Part shown: positions 33,752 to 42,284 of the stretch, piece after piece
How the letters are laid out: the number at the start of each line of letters is the position of its first letter
Position numbering within the stretch: position 1 is the first letter of the stretch
Source of the DNA: Caulobacteraceae bacterium UBA3198
Lineage (GTDB): Bacteria; Pseudomonadota; Alphaproteobacteria; Caulobacterales; Caulobacteraceae
Assembly: GCA_002363865.1 (NCBI GenBank)
Contig: DEWY01000006.1
Location: 62,001 to 126,000, forward strand
Direction of reading: 5' to 3'
Length of the DNA: 64,000 bases
Program-made: the position numbers and the translations under genes
Notes under the pieces: model-generated
Seen by the model: the letters and a program-made list of their open reading frames with translations, nothing else
Databases searched by the model: none
What the model was told of the DNA's origin: nothing

Positions 33752-34728
33752 TCGTCGTAGGTCCATCGGCGGGCGACCAGGCGGACCTGGCCGGAGGGGG
33801 CGACCTCGAACAGGCCGCTGGCGACCACCTCGGCGTCGAGATAGGTCACCTCAGTCTGCAAGGTGAAGAAGCGGGTGGTGGCCTTGAGCTGGTTGGGGTC
33901 GCCTGGAATGTGCTCGGCGAGGGCCGGCTGGGTCCAGAAATCGGTGACGCTCCAGCCGCCGACCGGCCGCGCGGCGATCACGCGCTGGGCGAGCTCCGGG
34001 CTCACCTCGCCCTCGGTGACCATGGTGATCAGCACGGCCTTTTCGGGGGCGAGCGTGTTCACATTGATCGGCGACAGGTCGCTGGTCGGCAGGGCGCAGA
34101 CCAGGGGCCGAAGCCTGGCGTAGATCGCCGGGGTGAAGCCCCGAACGGCGCGCAACTCGCTCACCTCGGCCAGCAGGGTCCCGCCTGTGCGATAGGCGGG
34201 AGAGCCGGCCAGATAGGCCTCGTCCTCGGCGCCGCCGCTTTCGCGCACCCCGTCGCTGTCGATCCAATCGGTGAGGGCCGCGGCCAGCATCTCGGCCTCC
34301 CTCGGGGCCACGCCCAGGGCCGACATCAGGGCGATGAACTGGGCGACGCCGGCCTCCCGGCGGCTGAGCACCTCGCCCACCCCCTGGACCACGCTGTTGA
34401 GGTTGAAGCAGCTCCCACCGTCGGTGAGGCGGCCCTGGATCAGGCCGTTCTCCACCGGAAAGCTGAAGGGCCGGTCGGCCCAGCCGCCATCCAGGGTAAG
34501 CCGGTCTGCGCCTCCGGTCAGCCGACCGATCTGGCCGGCCGCCAGGGTCTCGGCGCCCAGCGCATACCAACGGGCCTGGCCCACCGCCTCGGCGTTGGCG
34601 GCCCTGCGCAGGCCAAAGCGGATGTCATCCAGCACCACGGCCGCCAGCGTCGCCAGCACGGCCACCAGCAGAAGGACGGTCAGCAAGGCGACTCCGCGCT
34701 CGGCGGACGGGTGGGCTCTCGGGCTCAT
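33748..34728 (-). CDS. gspK: Type II secretion minor pseudopilin GspK
   Basis: A 326-residue minor pseudopilin. The N-terminal segment RGVALLTVLLLVAVLATLAAVV replaces the usual FTLxE helix; GspK characteristically lacks the standard glutamate at position 5. The rest is a large periplasmic domain with GspK features (LTDWIDSDGVRESGGAEDEAYL; SPINVNTLAPEKA). GspK caps the tip of the pseudopilus with GspI and GspJ. The start overlaps gspJ by 4 bases. Confidence 0.88.
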   Translation of the reverse strand: MSPRAHPSAERGVALLTVLLLVAVLATLAAVVLDDIRFGLRRAANAEAVGQARWYALGAETLAAGQIGRLTGGADRLTLDGGWADRPFSFPVENGLIQGRLTDGGSCFNLNSVVQGVGEVLSRREAGVAQFIALMSALGVAPREAEMLAAALTDWIDSDGVRESGGAEDEAYLAGSPAYRTGGTLLAEVSELRAVRGFTPAIYARLRPLVCALPTSDLSPINVNTLAPEKAVLITMVTEGEVSPELAQRVIAARPVGGWSVTDFWTQPALAEHIPGDPNQLKATTRFFTLQTEVTYLDAEVVASGLFEVAPSGQVRLVARRWTYDE

Positions 34729-35306
34729 GCGCCGCCATCCGGCAGCAGGACGAGTTGCGTCACCTCGCCGAAGTCCTCCAGCTCCATCTGAAGCCGGATC
34801 GCCTGGGGCAAGGGCCGGTCAGCGCTCGGCGCCCAGGCCGGGGCCCAGGCGCCGCGGGCGTAGAAGGCGACCTCCAGACCCCGCACGCCTCGCAGCAGCA
34901 CCTGGGGTTCCCCCAACGCCGCGCCATCCAGCGCCGGGCGAGCGCGGCGTTCCAGCCGGTCCTCCACCAGGCGGTATTCCACATACTGCAATGAGGCCCG
35001 CGGCGCGGCGTCGGGATTGTCCCAACCCCGGCGGGCGAAGGCCAGGACCGGGGCGGCCGCGCTCTCGCCGCCCGAAAGGCTTCGGCTTGGCGCCCCGCCA
35101 TCGGCGCGGGTGCGCCGGTCGGCGATCTGCTCCAGATCGGTCTTGATCAGGGCGCGCGCGCTCTGCAGGGCGGCGATCTCGTCCATCCGGTCACGGACCA
35201 CGGCGCGGTTGTCGGCGGCGAAGCCGAGCACGGCCACGCCGGCGGCTGAGAGCAGGCTGAAGACCAGCAGGGCCACCAGCATCTCCACCAGGGTGAAGCC
35301 CTTCAT
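34725..35306 (-). CDS. gspJ: Type II secretion minor pseudopilin GspJ
   Basis: The ATG at 35306 overlaps the gspI stop (ATGA) and gives 193 residues; a longer upstream frame runs through gspI and is not used. The prepilin leader MKG is followed by the cleavage site and hydrophobic helix FTLVEMLVALLVFSLLS. The C-terminal domain matches the minor pseudopilin pattern with WDNPDAAPRASLQYVEYRL. It joins GspI and GspK at the pseudopilus tip. Confidence 0.85.
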   Translation of the reverse strand: MKGFTLVEMLVALLVFSLLSAAGVAVLGFAADNRAVVRDRMDEIAALQSARALIKTDLEQIADRRTRADGGAPSRSLSGGESAAAPVLAFARRGWDNPDAAPRASLQYVEYRLVEDRLERRARPALDGAALGEPQVLLRGVRGLEVAFYARGAWAPAWAPSADRPLPQAIRLQMELEDFGEVTQLVLLPDGGA

Positions 35307-35668
35307 GCGCCCCCCCGAAAGACGGTGACCTCGGCCAGGGTGCGCGGTTCGCTGATCCCCAGGACCCGGATGTCGATCCGTAGCAGGCCCTGGTCGGCCG
35401 GCGCCGTGGTCCGCCGCCAGATCCAATCCTGATCGCCCAGCCGGACCTGGCCCTCAGCCTCCCCCAGCGCCGGCGGCTGCGGCGAGATCAGCGCCTCGAC
35501 GGCGGCGTTTTCGGCCACCATGGCCGCCAGGGTCCGGGTCTGCAGCAGTTGGGCCGTCCGGGTGTTCTCGCCGGCCAGATTCAGCAGGGCCAGCACCACC
35601 AAGCTGAACACCGCCAGGGCCACCAGCAGCTCGATGAGGGTGAAGCCCTGTTCAGCCGGCCGGGGCAT
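35303..35668 (-). CDS. gspI: Type II secretion minor pseudopilin GspI
   Basis: A 121-residue pseudopilin, the usual GspI length. The leader MPRPAEQG is followed by FTLIELLVALAVFSLVVLAL, the prepilin cleavage site and helix. The body has the TRTLAAMVAENAAVEAL segment typical of GspI. It starts 17 bases inside the end of gspH and overlaps gspJ by 4 bases. Confidence 0.87.
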   Translation of the reverse strand: MPRPAEQGFTLIELLVALAVFSLVVLALLNLAGENTRTAQLLQTRTLAAMVAENAAVEALISPQPPALGEAEGQVRLGDQDWIWRRTTAPADQGLLRIDIRVLGISEPRTLAEVTVFRGGA

Positions 35669-36119
35669 CGAGCCGCACCTCTCCGGTCACATCGACGGAC
35701 ACGGTCATCTGCTGATCGGCCCGCGACAGGGTCACCTTGGCGGGCTCAGCCGAGCCGGTGGGATCGAACCGCACGGCGTCGCGGCCGGGCGCGGCGCTCA
35801 GCTGAGCCCGCACGCCCTCAGGCCAGGCGTGATCTTCGAAGGGCGCGGTCTCCAGCGGCTCCCACCGCCCCCGCCGCAAAACCCGGAAGCCATAGCCCTG
35901 GGCGTCCAGCGAGACCTCAACCGCCCGGTTGGTCAGTAGGGACTCTTCCCGGGCGCGCATGAACCGGCCCGCCAGGGCCTCGGCCTCCCGGCGCACCTCG
36001 CCCCGGCCGTCCGGCGCGGTCATGACCACAGCCGCGCCCATCAGGCCCAGAATGACAAGCACCACCATCAGCTCCACCAGGGTGAAGCCGGCCTCAGCGC
36101 GGCGGGTCGGCCGAGGCAC
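35652..36119 (-). CDS. gspH: Type II secretion minor pseudopilin GspH
   Basis: I chose the GTG at 36119: it lies just after the gspG stop, has GAGGT upstream and gives a short leader (MPRPTRRAEAG) before the cleavage site and helix FTLVELMVVLVILGLMG. An ATG at 36149 would overlap gspG and give a 21-residue leader. The 155-residue product carries the GspH body with SLLTNRAVEVSLDAQGYGFR and a C-terminal strand pair. It is a minor pseudopilin of the secretion machine. Confidence 0.8.
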   Translation of the reverse strand: MPRPTRRAEAGFTLVELMVVLVILGLMGAAVVMTAPDGRGEVRREAEALAGRFMRAREESLLTNRAVEVSLDAQGYGFRVLRRGRWEPLETAPFEDHAWPEGVRAQLSAAPGRDAVRFDPTGSAEPAKVTLSRADQQMTVSVDVTGEVRLDAPAG

Positions 36120-36123
36120 GACC

Positions 36124-36570
36124 TCAGTTCCAGTTGCCGATGTCCGCATCCTCGCCTTCGCCGCCCTTGGCCCCGTCGGCGCCGAAGGAATAGACATCGA
36201 ACCGGCCCCGCTCGCCGGGATAGGCGTACTGATAGGGATTGCCCCAGGGGTCTTCCGGCAGACGGCGGATATAGCCTCCGTCCCGATAGCGGTCGGCCCG
36301 CACCGCGCCGGCCGGCAGCTGGGTCAAGGCCGCCAGACCCTGGTCCGTAGTCGGATAGGCCAGCATCTCGAGCCGGTAGGTGTCCAGGGCCTGCTCCAGG
36401 GTGGAGATGTCGGCCTTGGCCTTTTCCCGCATGGCGCGGTCCTGGCTTGGCAGCACATTGATCATCACCACCGTGGCCAGCAGGCCCAGGATGACCACCA
36501 CCACCATGAGCTCCACCAGGGTGAAGCCCGCCTCCGAGGCCGGACGGGCGCGCAGCTTGTGTCGGGTCAT
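36124..36570 (-). CDS. gspG: Type II secretion major pseudopilin GspG
   Basis: A 148-residue major pseudopilin. The leader ends before FTLVELMVVVVILGLLATVV, with the conserved glutamate at +5. The C-terminal part carries the family calcium loop: LPEDPWGNPYQYAYPGERG, then FDVYSFGADGAKGGEG and IGNW. It polymerises into the pseudopilus that pushes substrates through the secretin. AGGAG precedes the ATG. It follows gspF by 26 bases. Confidence 0.95.
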   Translation of the reverse strand: MTRHKLRARPASEAGFTLVELMVVVVILGLLATVVMINVLPSQDRAMREKAKADISTLEQALDTYRLEMLAYPTTDQGLAALTQLPAGAVRADRYRDGGYIRRLPEDPWGNPYQYAYPGERGRFDVYSFGADGAKGGEGEDADIGNWN

Positions 36571-36596
36571 GAGGGCTCCTTCGAACGCTCTGGTCC

Positions 36597-37802
36597 CTAG
36601 CCCATGGCCAGGGTGTTGATCTGCAGAATGGGCAGCAGGATGGACAGGACGATCACCGCCACCAGCCCGCCCATGAGGATGATGATCGCCGGCTCCAGCA
36701 GGCTGAGCGCCACAGCGGTGAAAGTCGCAAACTCGCGCTCCATATACTCCGCCGCCCGGCCCAGCATCAGCTCGACCCGGCCACTATTTTCCCCGCTGGC
36801 GGTCATATAGACGAGCAGCGGCGGGAAGACCGCCACCTTGCGCATGGCGACGGACAAGGCGCCGCCCTCGCGGATCATCTCGGCCATCTCCACCGTCGCC
36901 TGGCGCAGGACGTGGTTGTGGATGGTCGGCGCGGTGATCTGCAGCCCCTCCAGGATCGGCAGGCCGCTGGCGATCATGGTCGACAGGGTGCGGGCCAGCC
37001 TTGCAGCGTGCAGGTCGCGGGTCAGCCGGCCGAGGATCGGCAGGCGCAGCATCAGGGCGTCGGCCTTCATCCGGATCTCAGGCCTCTGCAGCGCCCGGCC
37101 CGCCACGAAACCTGCGATGACCAGCACCAGCAGCATGACCAGACCGTAGCTGCGGATCGCGTCCGAGGTCCCGATGACCAGCCGGGTCAGCAGGGGCAGG
37201 GTCTGGCCCATGGATTCGAACTGGTCGACCACCTTGGGCACGACGAAGGTCATCAGGGCCAGCACCACCAGCAGGGCGGTGGCGGCCAGGACGGCGGGAT
37301 AGACCAGGGCCGCGGTGACCTTGCTCTGGGCCTGCTGATCCCGCTCCAGCAGGTCGGCCAGGCGCTCCAGGATGGACGGCAGGGCGCCGGAGCCTTCGCC
37401 GGCGGCGACCATGGCCCGATAGAGGGGCGGAAAGGCCCGGCCCTGGCGCGCCATGGCGTCCGACAGGCGATAGCCCTCGAGCACCGCTCCATGCACCCCC
37501 ATGAGCGCATTGCGCACGGCGGGCTTCTCGGCCTGGACCGCGATGGTGCGCAGGGCTTCTTCCAGCGGTGCGACAGCCACCAGGGTGGCGAGCTGGCGGG
37601 TGACCAGGGCCAGGGAGCGGGCGTCCAGACGGCCGCCGAACAGGCCGGCGGAGCCCGCCTTGGCCTTGCCGGGCGACAGGCGGATGCCGGCCAGGCGACG
37701 GCGTTCGAGGACCTCACGCGCGGCGGTTTCGTCGGCTGCAGTCAGCCGCCCTGTGCGGGTGCGGCCCTCAAGGTCCAGGGCGACATAGTCAAAGCTGGCC
37801 AT
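36597..37802 (-). CDS. gspF: Type II secretion inner membrane platform protein GspF
   Basis: A 401-residue polytopic protein made of two related GspF domains (about residues 70-190 and 270-395). Features such as FPPLYRAMVAAGEGSGALPSIL and FPPLLVYMTASGENSGRVELML are the repeated GspF motif, and three hydrophobic helices separate the domains. It forms the base that assembles the pseudopilus and couples it to the ATPase GspE. The start overlaps gspE by 14 bases. Confidence 0.94.
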   Translation of the reverse strand: MASFDYVALDLEGRTRTGRLTAADETAAREVLERRRLAGIRLSPGKAKAGSAGLFGGRLDARSLALVTRQLATLVAVAPLEEALRTIAVQAEKPAVRNALMGVHGAVLEGYRLSDAMARQGRAFPPLYRAMVAAGEGSGALPSILERLADLLERDQQAQSKVTAALVYPAVLAATALLVVLALMTFVVPKVVDQFESMGQTLPLLTRLVIGTSDAIRSYGLVMLLVLVIAGFVAGRALQRPEIRMKADALMLRLPILGRLTRDLHAARLARTLSTMIASGLPILEGLQITAPTIHNHVLRQATVEMAEMIREGGALSVAMRKVAVFPPLLVYMTASGENSGRVELMLGRAAEYMEREFATFTAVALSLLEPAIIILMGGLVAVIVLSILLPILQINTLAMG

Positions 37803-39282
37803 GACCGCCGCCTTCCTGGCGGGTGACCCGCAGGGCTTCCTCCACCGTGGTCAGGCCCTCCAGCACGCAGGCTCGCGCTTCGGCCGACAGGCTGCCGCCG
37901 CCGGAGGCGATCCCGGCCGTGGCGATAGCCGCCTCATCGGCGTTCTCGCCGATCAGCCGGCGCACATGATCGTCGATCCACAGGGCCTCATAGATGCCGA
38001 CCCGGCCGGCATAGCCCGTCTGGCCGCAATCGCCGCAACCCTGGGCGCGATAGAGGACCTGGCCCTCGGCCACACCGGCCTGGCGGGCGGTGACCGCATC
38101 GGCCGGTTCGGCCCGCCGGCAGCTGGGGCACAGACGACGCAGAAGACGCTGGGCCAGGATCAGCCGCACCGTCGAGGCCAGCAGGAAGGGCTCGACCCCC
38201 ATGTCGCGCAGGCGCGTCACCGCGCCGGCGGCGTCGTTGGTGTGCACCGTAGACAGCACCAAGTGACCGGTGAGGCTGGCCTGGACGGCGATCTGGGCGG
38301 TCTCCACATCGCGGATCTCGCCGACCATGACCACGTCCGGATCCTGGCGCAGGATGGCCCGCAGGCCGGCGGCGAAGGTCATGCCGACCTTGGCGTTGAC
38401 CTGGGTCTGGCCGACGCCCGGCACGGCGTATTCCACCGGATCTTCGATGGTCAGGATGTTGCGGCTGGCGTCGTTGAGCAGGCTCAGGCCCGCATAGAGG
38501 GTGGTGGTCTTGCCCGAGCCCGTGGGGCCCGTGACCAGGATCACCCCGTTGGGTTCGGCCAGCGCCCGCTGGAAGGCTGAAAGCACGGCCGGCCGCATGC
38601 CCAGTTCCGGGAGCGGGATGCCGGCCTGTTCCTGGTCGAGGATCCGCATCACCACCCGCTCGCCGGCCCGGGACGGCAGGGTGGACACCCGCACATCCAG
38701 GCTGCGGCCGCCCAGCGCCAGGGAGATCCGGCCGTCCTGCGGCACCCGCCGCTCGGCGATATCCAGTCGCGCCATGACCTTGATGCGGCTGACGATCAGC
38801 GGGCTCAGCCGCGGCGACAGGCTGAGCACCTCGCGCAGGACGCCGTCGATACGCAGGCGGATGACCAGGCTGGTCTCGAACGACTCGATATGGACGTCCG
38901 AGGCCCCGCGACGGATGGCCTCGGCGATGACGCCATTGATCAGACGGATGATCGGGGCGTCGTCCTGGCTGTCCAGCAGATCGGCGGCCGCCGGCATATC
39001 CTCGGCCAGACTGTCGAGGCCGCCGGGCATGTCCAGGTCGTCGGCGCCGCCAGCCGGCAGGCCGTCATCGGCATAGGTCTCCGACAGCCGGCGCTCGAAC
39101 TCCGCCCGCGGAAGGGTCTGGACGCTGATCGCCCGGCCAAGCGCCCGCCGGGCCTCCACCAGGGCCATGGGATCGGCGCCCTCGCGCAGGCCCACCTGGG
39201 CCACATCGTCGACGGACAGCAGCACCACGCCATGGCGCTTGGCGAAGCCGTAGGGCAACAGGGGGTGAGCGGCGCGCTCCAT
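37789..39282 (-). CDS. gspE: Type II secretion ATPase GspE
   Basis: A 497-residue cytoplasmic ATPase. The N1 domain holds the N-terminal region, followed by the CTE domain with Walker A GPTGSGKTTT near residue 256, an Asp box and a Walker B-like DPDVVMVGEIRD. A C-terminal four-cysteine zinc motif (CPSC and CGDC, spaced by about 30 residues) is typical of GspE. It powers pseudopilus assembly. The start lies 3 bases after the gspD stop region. Confidence 0.95.
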   Translation of the reverse strand: MERAAHPLLPYGFAKRHGVVLLSVDDVAQVGLREGADPMALVEARRALGRAISVQTLPRAEFERRLSETYADDGLPAGGADDLDMPGGLDSLAEDMPAAADLLDSQDDAPIIRLINGVIAEAIRRGASDVHIESFETSLVIRLRIDGVLREVLSLSPRLSPLIVSRIKVMARLDIAERRVPQDGRISLALGGRSLDVRVSTLPSRAGERVVMRILDQEQAGIPLPELGMRPAVLSAFQRALAEPNGVILVTGPTGSGKTTTLYAGLSLLNDASRNILTIEDPVEYAVPGVGQTQVNAKVGMTFAAGLRAILRQDPDVVMVGEIRDVETAQIAVQASLTGHLVLSTVHTNDAAGAVTRLRDMGVEPFLLASTVRLILAQRLLRRLCPSCRRAEPADAVTARQAGVAEGQVLYRAQGCGDCGQTGYAGRVGIYEALWIDDHVRRLIGENADEAAIATAGIASGGGSLSAEARACVLEGLTTVEEALRVTRQEGGGHGQL

Positions 39283-39284
39283 CT

Positions 39285-41306
39285 TTAGCCCACCGGCGGC
39301 GGCGGCGGGGCCGGCGGCGCGGTGACTGGCGCAGCCTGCATGTAGTCGCGCACCAGGGCGTCGAGATCGCTGAGGCCGTCGGCGCTGCGGGCGGCCTCCA
39401 GGTCGCGGATATAGCCATAGCGCGGCGCGGTCAGGGCCTGGGCGTCGGCGGCGCTGCCGATGATCGTCGGGCGGATGAAGACCATCAGGTTGCGCTGGGC
39501 GCTCTGCTGCGACGTGGCCTTGAACAGGTTCCCCAGGACGGGAATGTCGCCGAGCAGCGGCGTGCGCTCCACCGTGGTGCGCTCATTGCGGTCCAGCAGG
39601 CCGCCCAGGACGACGATGGCGCCGTCATCCACCGCCACGGTGGTCTCGATGGCGCGCTTGTCCAGGATCAGCTCGCCCGAGGCCTCGCTCACGGGGCCGG
39701 AGATCGAGGAGACCTCCTGGCGCAGGAAGAGGGTGATGGCGCCGCCGGCGTTGATCTGTGGCTTCACGTCCAGCTGAATGCCGATGTTTTGGCGCTGGAT
39801 GGTGCGGAAGGGATTGCTGTTGGAGTCCCCCAGCACCTCGCCCGTGGTGATCGGGATTTCCTGGCCCACCAGAATGCTGGCCTCCTGGTTGTCCAGGGTC
39901 ATGACCGAGGGCGTCGAGAGCAGGTTGGAGGCCGTGTCGTTCTTCACCGCATTGATGATGAAGCCGAACAGGGCGTCTCCGCTCTGGCCATAGCCGCCGG
40001 TGAGGATGCCCCGGGCGCCCAGGACCGAGTCCAGCGCGGTCTGGCGCAGGGCCGCCAGGGCCGACGAATCCTGCGGCAGGTTCTGCTCGCCGGCCGCTGC
40101 GGCCGCCAGGCCGAGAAGATTGGGGGCGGCATTGGAATAGTTGGTGGCCGAGAAGGGAATGCTGGAGCCATTGACCCCGGCCAGGGCGAACTGGACGCCG
40201 AGCTGCTGGGCGGCGTTGTCCGACAGCTCCACCACCACGGCCTCCACCAGGACCTGCCGGCGGCGGGTGTCCAGTTGGCGGATGACCTCGCCGAGCACCC
40301 GCTGGGTGTCGGGGTCGGCGGCGATGACGATGGCGTTGGCGCCGGGATAGCGGGCGATGTTGGCGCGCCGGCCGGCCCCGCCGGCGGTGGTGGTCTGAGC
40401 GTTTCCGGACGCCGAAGCGGCGGCTGCGGCGCCCTCTCCCTCGGCCTGGGTAGGCGACTGGCCCACCAGCTGCTGTAGGACCGGCAGCAGCTGTTCTGCG
40501 CTGGCGTGCTGCAGATTGATCACCCGCACATCGCCGCTGGTCTCGGCGCGGCCGTCCAGATCGGCGATCAGGTCGAGCATGGCGCGCACCGCGTCCGGCT
40601 CGCCGCGCAGCACCAGTGAGTTGCTGCTCTCCACCACCACGAGGGAGACCAGCCCATTGCGGGCGCCGGGCTCAGCGCCGGGGGAGTTCAGCACCTGGTT
40701 GACGACGCCGGCGATCTCGCGGGCCGAGCTGGAGCGCAGGGTGACGGTTTCGGTCAGGGTGCGGTCCTGGTCCACCTGGGCCAGCAGACTGCGGATGCGG
40801 GCGAGATTGTCGGCATAGTCGGCGACCACGATCAGATTGCCCCGCGGGCTGGGCATGACCACGCCCTGCCGTCCGATCAGGGGTTTGAGGGTCTCGGCCG
40901 CAGAGGCCGCGTCAATGTTCCGAAGCCGGAAGACCTGGGTCGAGAACCCATAGCCGCCGGCCCCGCTGAGGCTGGAGGGTTGGGCGGCGGCGCCGTCCTC
41001 GGGGGTGATCCGATAGACCCCGGAACCGGCCGGGACGGCCACGAGGCCGTTGGCCCGCAGGGTGGACAGCATCACTTCGAACAACTCGGTCCGCGACAGG
41101 GGCTCGCGGCTGCTGATGGTGACCTTGCCCTGGACCCGGGGGTCGATGATGAAGGTCTGGCCGGTGGCCTGTGCCACGTCCTGGATGAACACCCGGATGT
41201 CGGCGTCCTGCAGGTTCAGCACCTGGGACTGGGCGTAGGCGGCCGGCGCCGGCGCAAGGCCGGCCCCCAGGCTGAGCATCAGGCAGAGGGCGATGAGTCT
41301 CTTCAC
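39285..41306 (-). CDS. gspD: Type II secretion outer membrane secretin GspD
   Basis: A 673-residue secretin. The signal peptide covers about residues 1-25 (ending AYA-QS). N0-N3 domains follow, each with the repeated VVADYADNLARIRSLLAQVD type pattern, then the secretin domain with VPLLGDIPVLGNLFK-like residues (here RTPLLGDIPVLGNLFKATSQ) near the C-terminus. A glycine- and alanine-rich linker (about residues 280-310) interrupts the N3 region. The GTG start overlaps the gspC stop (GTGA). It forms the multimeric outer-membrane channel of the system. Confidence 0.95.
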   Translation of the reverse strand: MKRLIALCLMLSLGAGLAPAPAAYAQSQVLNLQDADIRVFIQDVAQATGQTFIIDPRVQGKVTISSREPLSRTELFEVMLSTLRANGLVAVPAGSGVYRITPEDGAAAQPSSLSGAGGYGFSTQVFRLRNIDAASAAETLKPLIGRQGVVMPSPRGNLIVVADYADNLARIRSLLAQVDQDRTLTETVTLRSSSAREIAGVVNQVLNSPGAEPGARNGLVSLVVVESSNSLVLRGEPDAVRAMLDLIADLDGRAETSGDVRVINLQHASAEQLLPVLQQLVGQSPTQAEGEGAAAAASASGNAQTTTAGGAGRRANIARYPGANAIVIAADPDTQRVLGEVIRQLDTRRRQVLVEAVVVELSDNAAQQLGVQFALAGVNGSSIPFSATNYSNAAPNLLGLAAAAAGEQNLPQDSSALAALRQTALDSVLGARGILTGGYGQSGDALFGFIINAVKNDTASNLLSTPSVMTLDNQEASILVGQEIPITTGEVLGDSNSNPFRTIQRQNIGIQLDVKPQINAGGAITLFLRQEVSSISGPVSEASGELILDKRAIETTVAVDDGAIVVLGGLLDRNERTTVERTPLLGDIPVLGNLFKATSQQSAQRNLMVFIRPTIIGSAADAQALTAPRYGYIRDLEAARSADGLSDLDALVRDYMQAAPVTAPPAPPPPPVG

Positions 41307-42106
41307 GGGGCAGACATCCGCAGTCGGGTGGTCAGGGTCTGGCCGCCGCGCTCATAGGTGAGGTCGACATGGGTGGCGGCGGCGAGGATCTGGGGCAGTT
41401 CGCTCATACGCTCGCGGTTGAGCTCCGAGCCGTCGAGGGTCAGCAGGACGTCCCCCGGCTGAAGGCCTGCGCGGGCCAGGGCTGCGGCGCCCTCGGCGCC
41501 CCGGGGGGTGACCGTGTAGCCGGCCGGGCGGCCATCCCTGAGGCGAGGGGTCAGGGCCAGGGCGGCCATCAACTGGGCGCCGGTGAGGTCCGATGAGATT
41601 TCGGTCGCGGCGGGGGCGGAGGCTGCGGCCTGAGGGGCGGTCCAACCGCCGCCGCCCGTCGCGGGAAAGCCAATCCGGCTGCGCGAGGCGCCCTGCCGGA
41701 TGACCACATGGTCCTGGGCGACCTCCACCAGGGTGATCCCGCCTGGGCCCTGCTCGCCGATGACATAGAGGGTCTGAGTCCCGCCAGGGGGGCCGAGAAT
41801 GGCGGAGGCCGAGGCGCCCCCGCTGCGGATCCCATAGAGCTGGAGATCTGCGGTCTGATCACTCACCGCGAGGTCAGGGCCGGCCAGGCGGTAGAAGGGG
41901 TCGAACCTGGCCAGGATCGCCGTCTGCGCGCCACGATTGGCGGCCACCGCCGGAGGCGAACCCACGGGCCCGACGGCTGGCGCCGCCACGACCCAGACCA
42001 GTCGCGCGGCCTGCCAGGCCAGCAAGGCCACCAGGGCGATCTCACCGGCTCCCAGCAGGGTGCGGGGGTTCAGGGAGACGCCGTGGCGAACGGCGGCAAG
42101 ATTCAC
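41303..42106 (-). CDS. gspC: Type II secretion inner membrane protein GspC
   Basis: A 267-residue protein, first of the twelve-gene operon. It starts with GTG preceded by a GGAGA site. One transmembrane helix lies near residues 21-43, then the homology region (about 75-150) and a C-terminal PDZ-like region with AALARAGLQPGDVLLTLDG, where substrates or GspD N0 bind. The upstream region carries a Pho box and a possible -10 (TACATG). Confidence 0.88.
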   Translation of the reverse strand: MNLAAVRHGVSLNPRTLLGAGEIALVALLAWQAARLVWVVAAPAVGPVGSPPAVAANRGAQTAILARFDPFYRLAGPDLAVSDQTADLQLYGIRSGGASASAILGPPGGTQTLYVIGEQGPGGITLVEVAQDHVVIRQGASRSRIGFPATGGGGWTAPQAAASAPAATEISSDLTGAQLMAALALTPRLRDGRPAGYTVTPRGAEGAAALARAGLQPGDVLLTLDGSELNRERMSELPQILAAATHVDLTYERGGQTLTTRLRMSAP

Positions 42107-42187
42107 GAGGAAGTCTCCGAAGTCCCAGGGCGCTGCGAGATGGGCCTCACGGCCGTACGCCCGTCGGGGCCTTCATGTAAACTTTCG

Positions 42188-42205
42188 ATGACAGGCCCGT
42201 GACAG
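42188..42205 (-). promoter_or_regulatory. Pho box before the type II secretion operon
   Basis: Read on the minus strand this is CTGTCAC-GGGC-CTGTCAT: two near-perfect half-sites with TGTC cores 11 bases apart and a 4-base spacer, matching the PhoB consensus. It lies 82 bases before the gspC start and about 10 bases before a possible -10 (TACATG). An extra CTGTCAC lies further upstream at 42237-42231 but out of phase. Binding by PhoB is predicted, not shown. Confidence 0.65.
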
Positions 42206-42248
42206 CGCCCGGATTTGATGACGCTTTGATGTGACAGTCGGGCAGTCA

Positions 42249-42278
42249 GGCGGGGATGGCGCCAGGGCCATCCCCGCC
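42249..42278 (-). terminator. Terminator-like hairpin after TonB receptor gene
   Basis: A perfect 12-base-pair stem (GGCGGGGATGGC / GCCATCCCCGCC) with a 6-base loop starts 6 bases after the receptor stop codon. It would separate transcription of the receptor gene from the gsp operon, which has its own Pho box further on. Confidence 0.7.
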
Positions 42279-42284
42279 TTTAGA

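Noticed and set aside
42218..42237. A second Pho box before gspC (ATGACGC / GTGACAG on the plus strand)
   Set aside because: The cores are 13 bases apart, not 11, and one half-site is poor. I count only the 42188-42205 pair.
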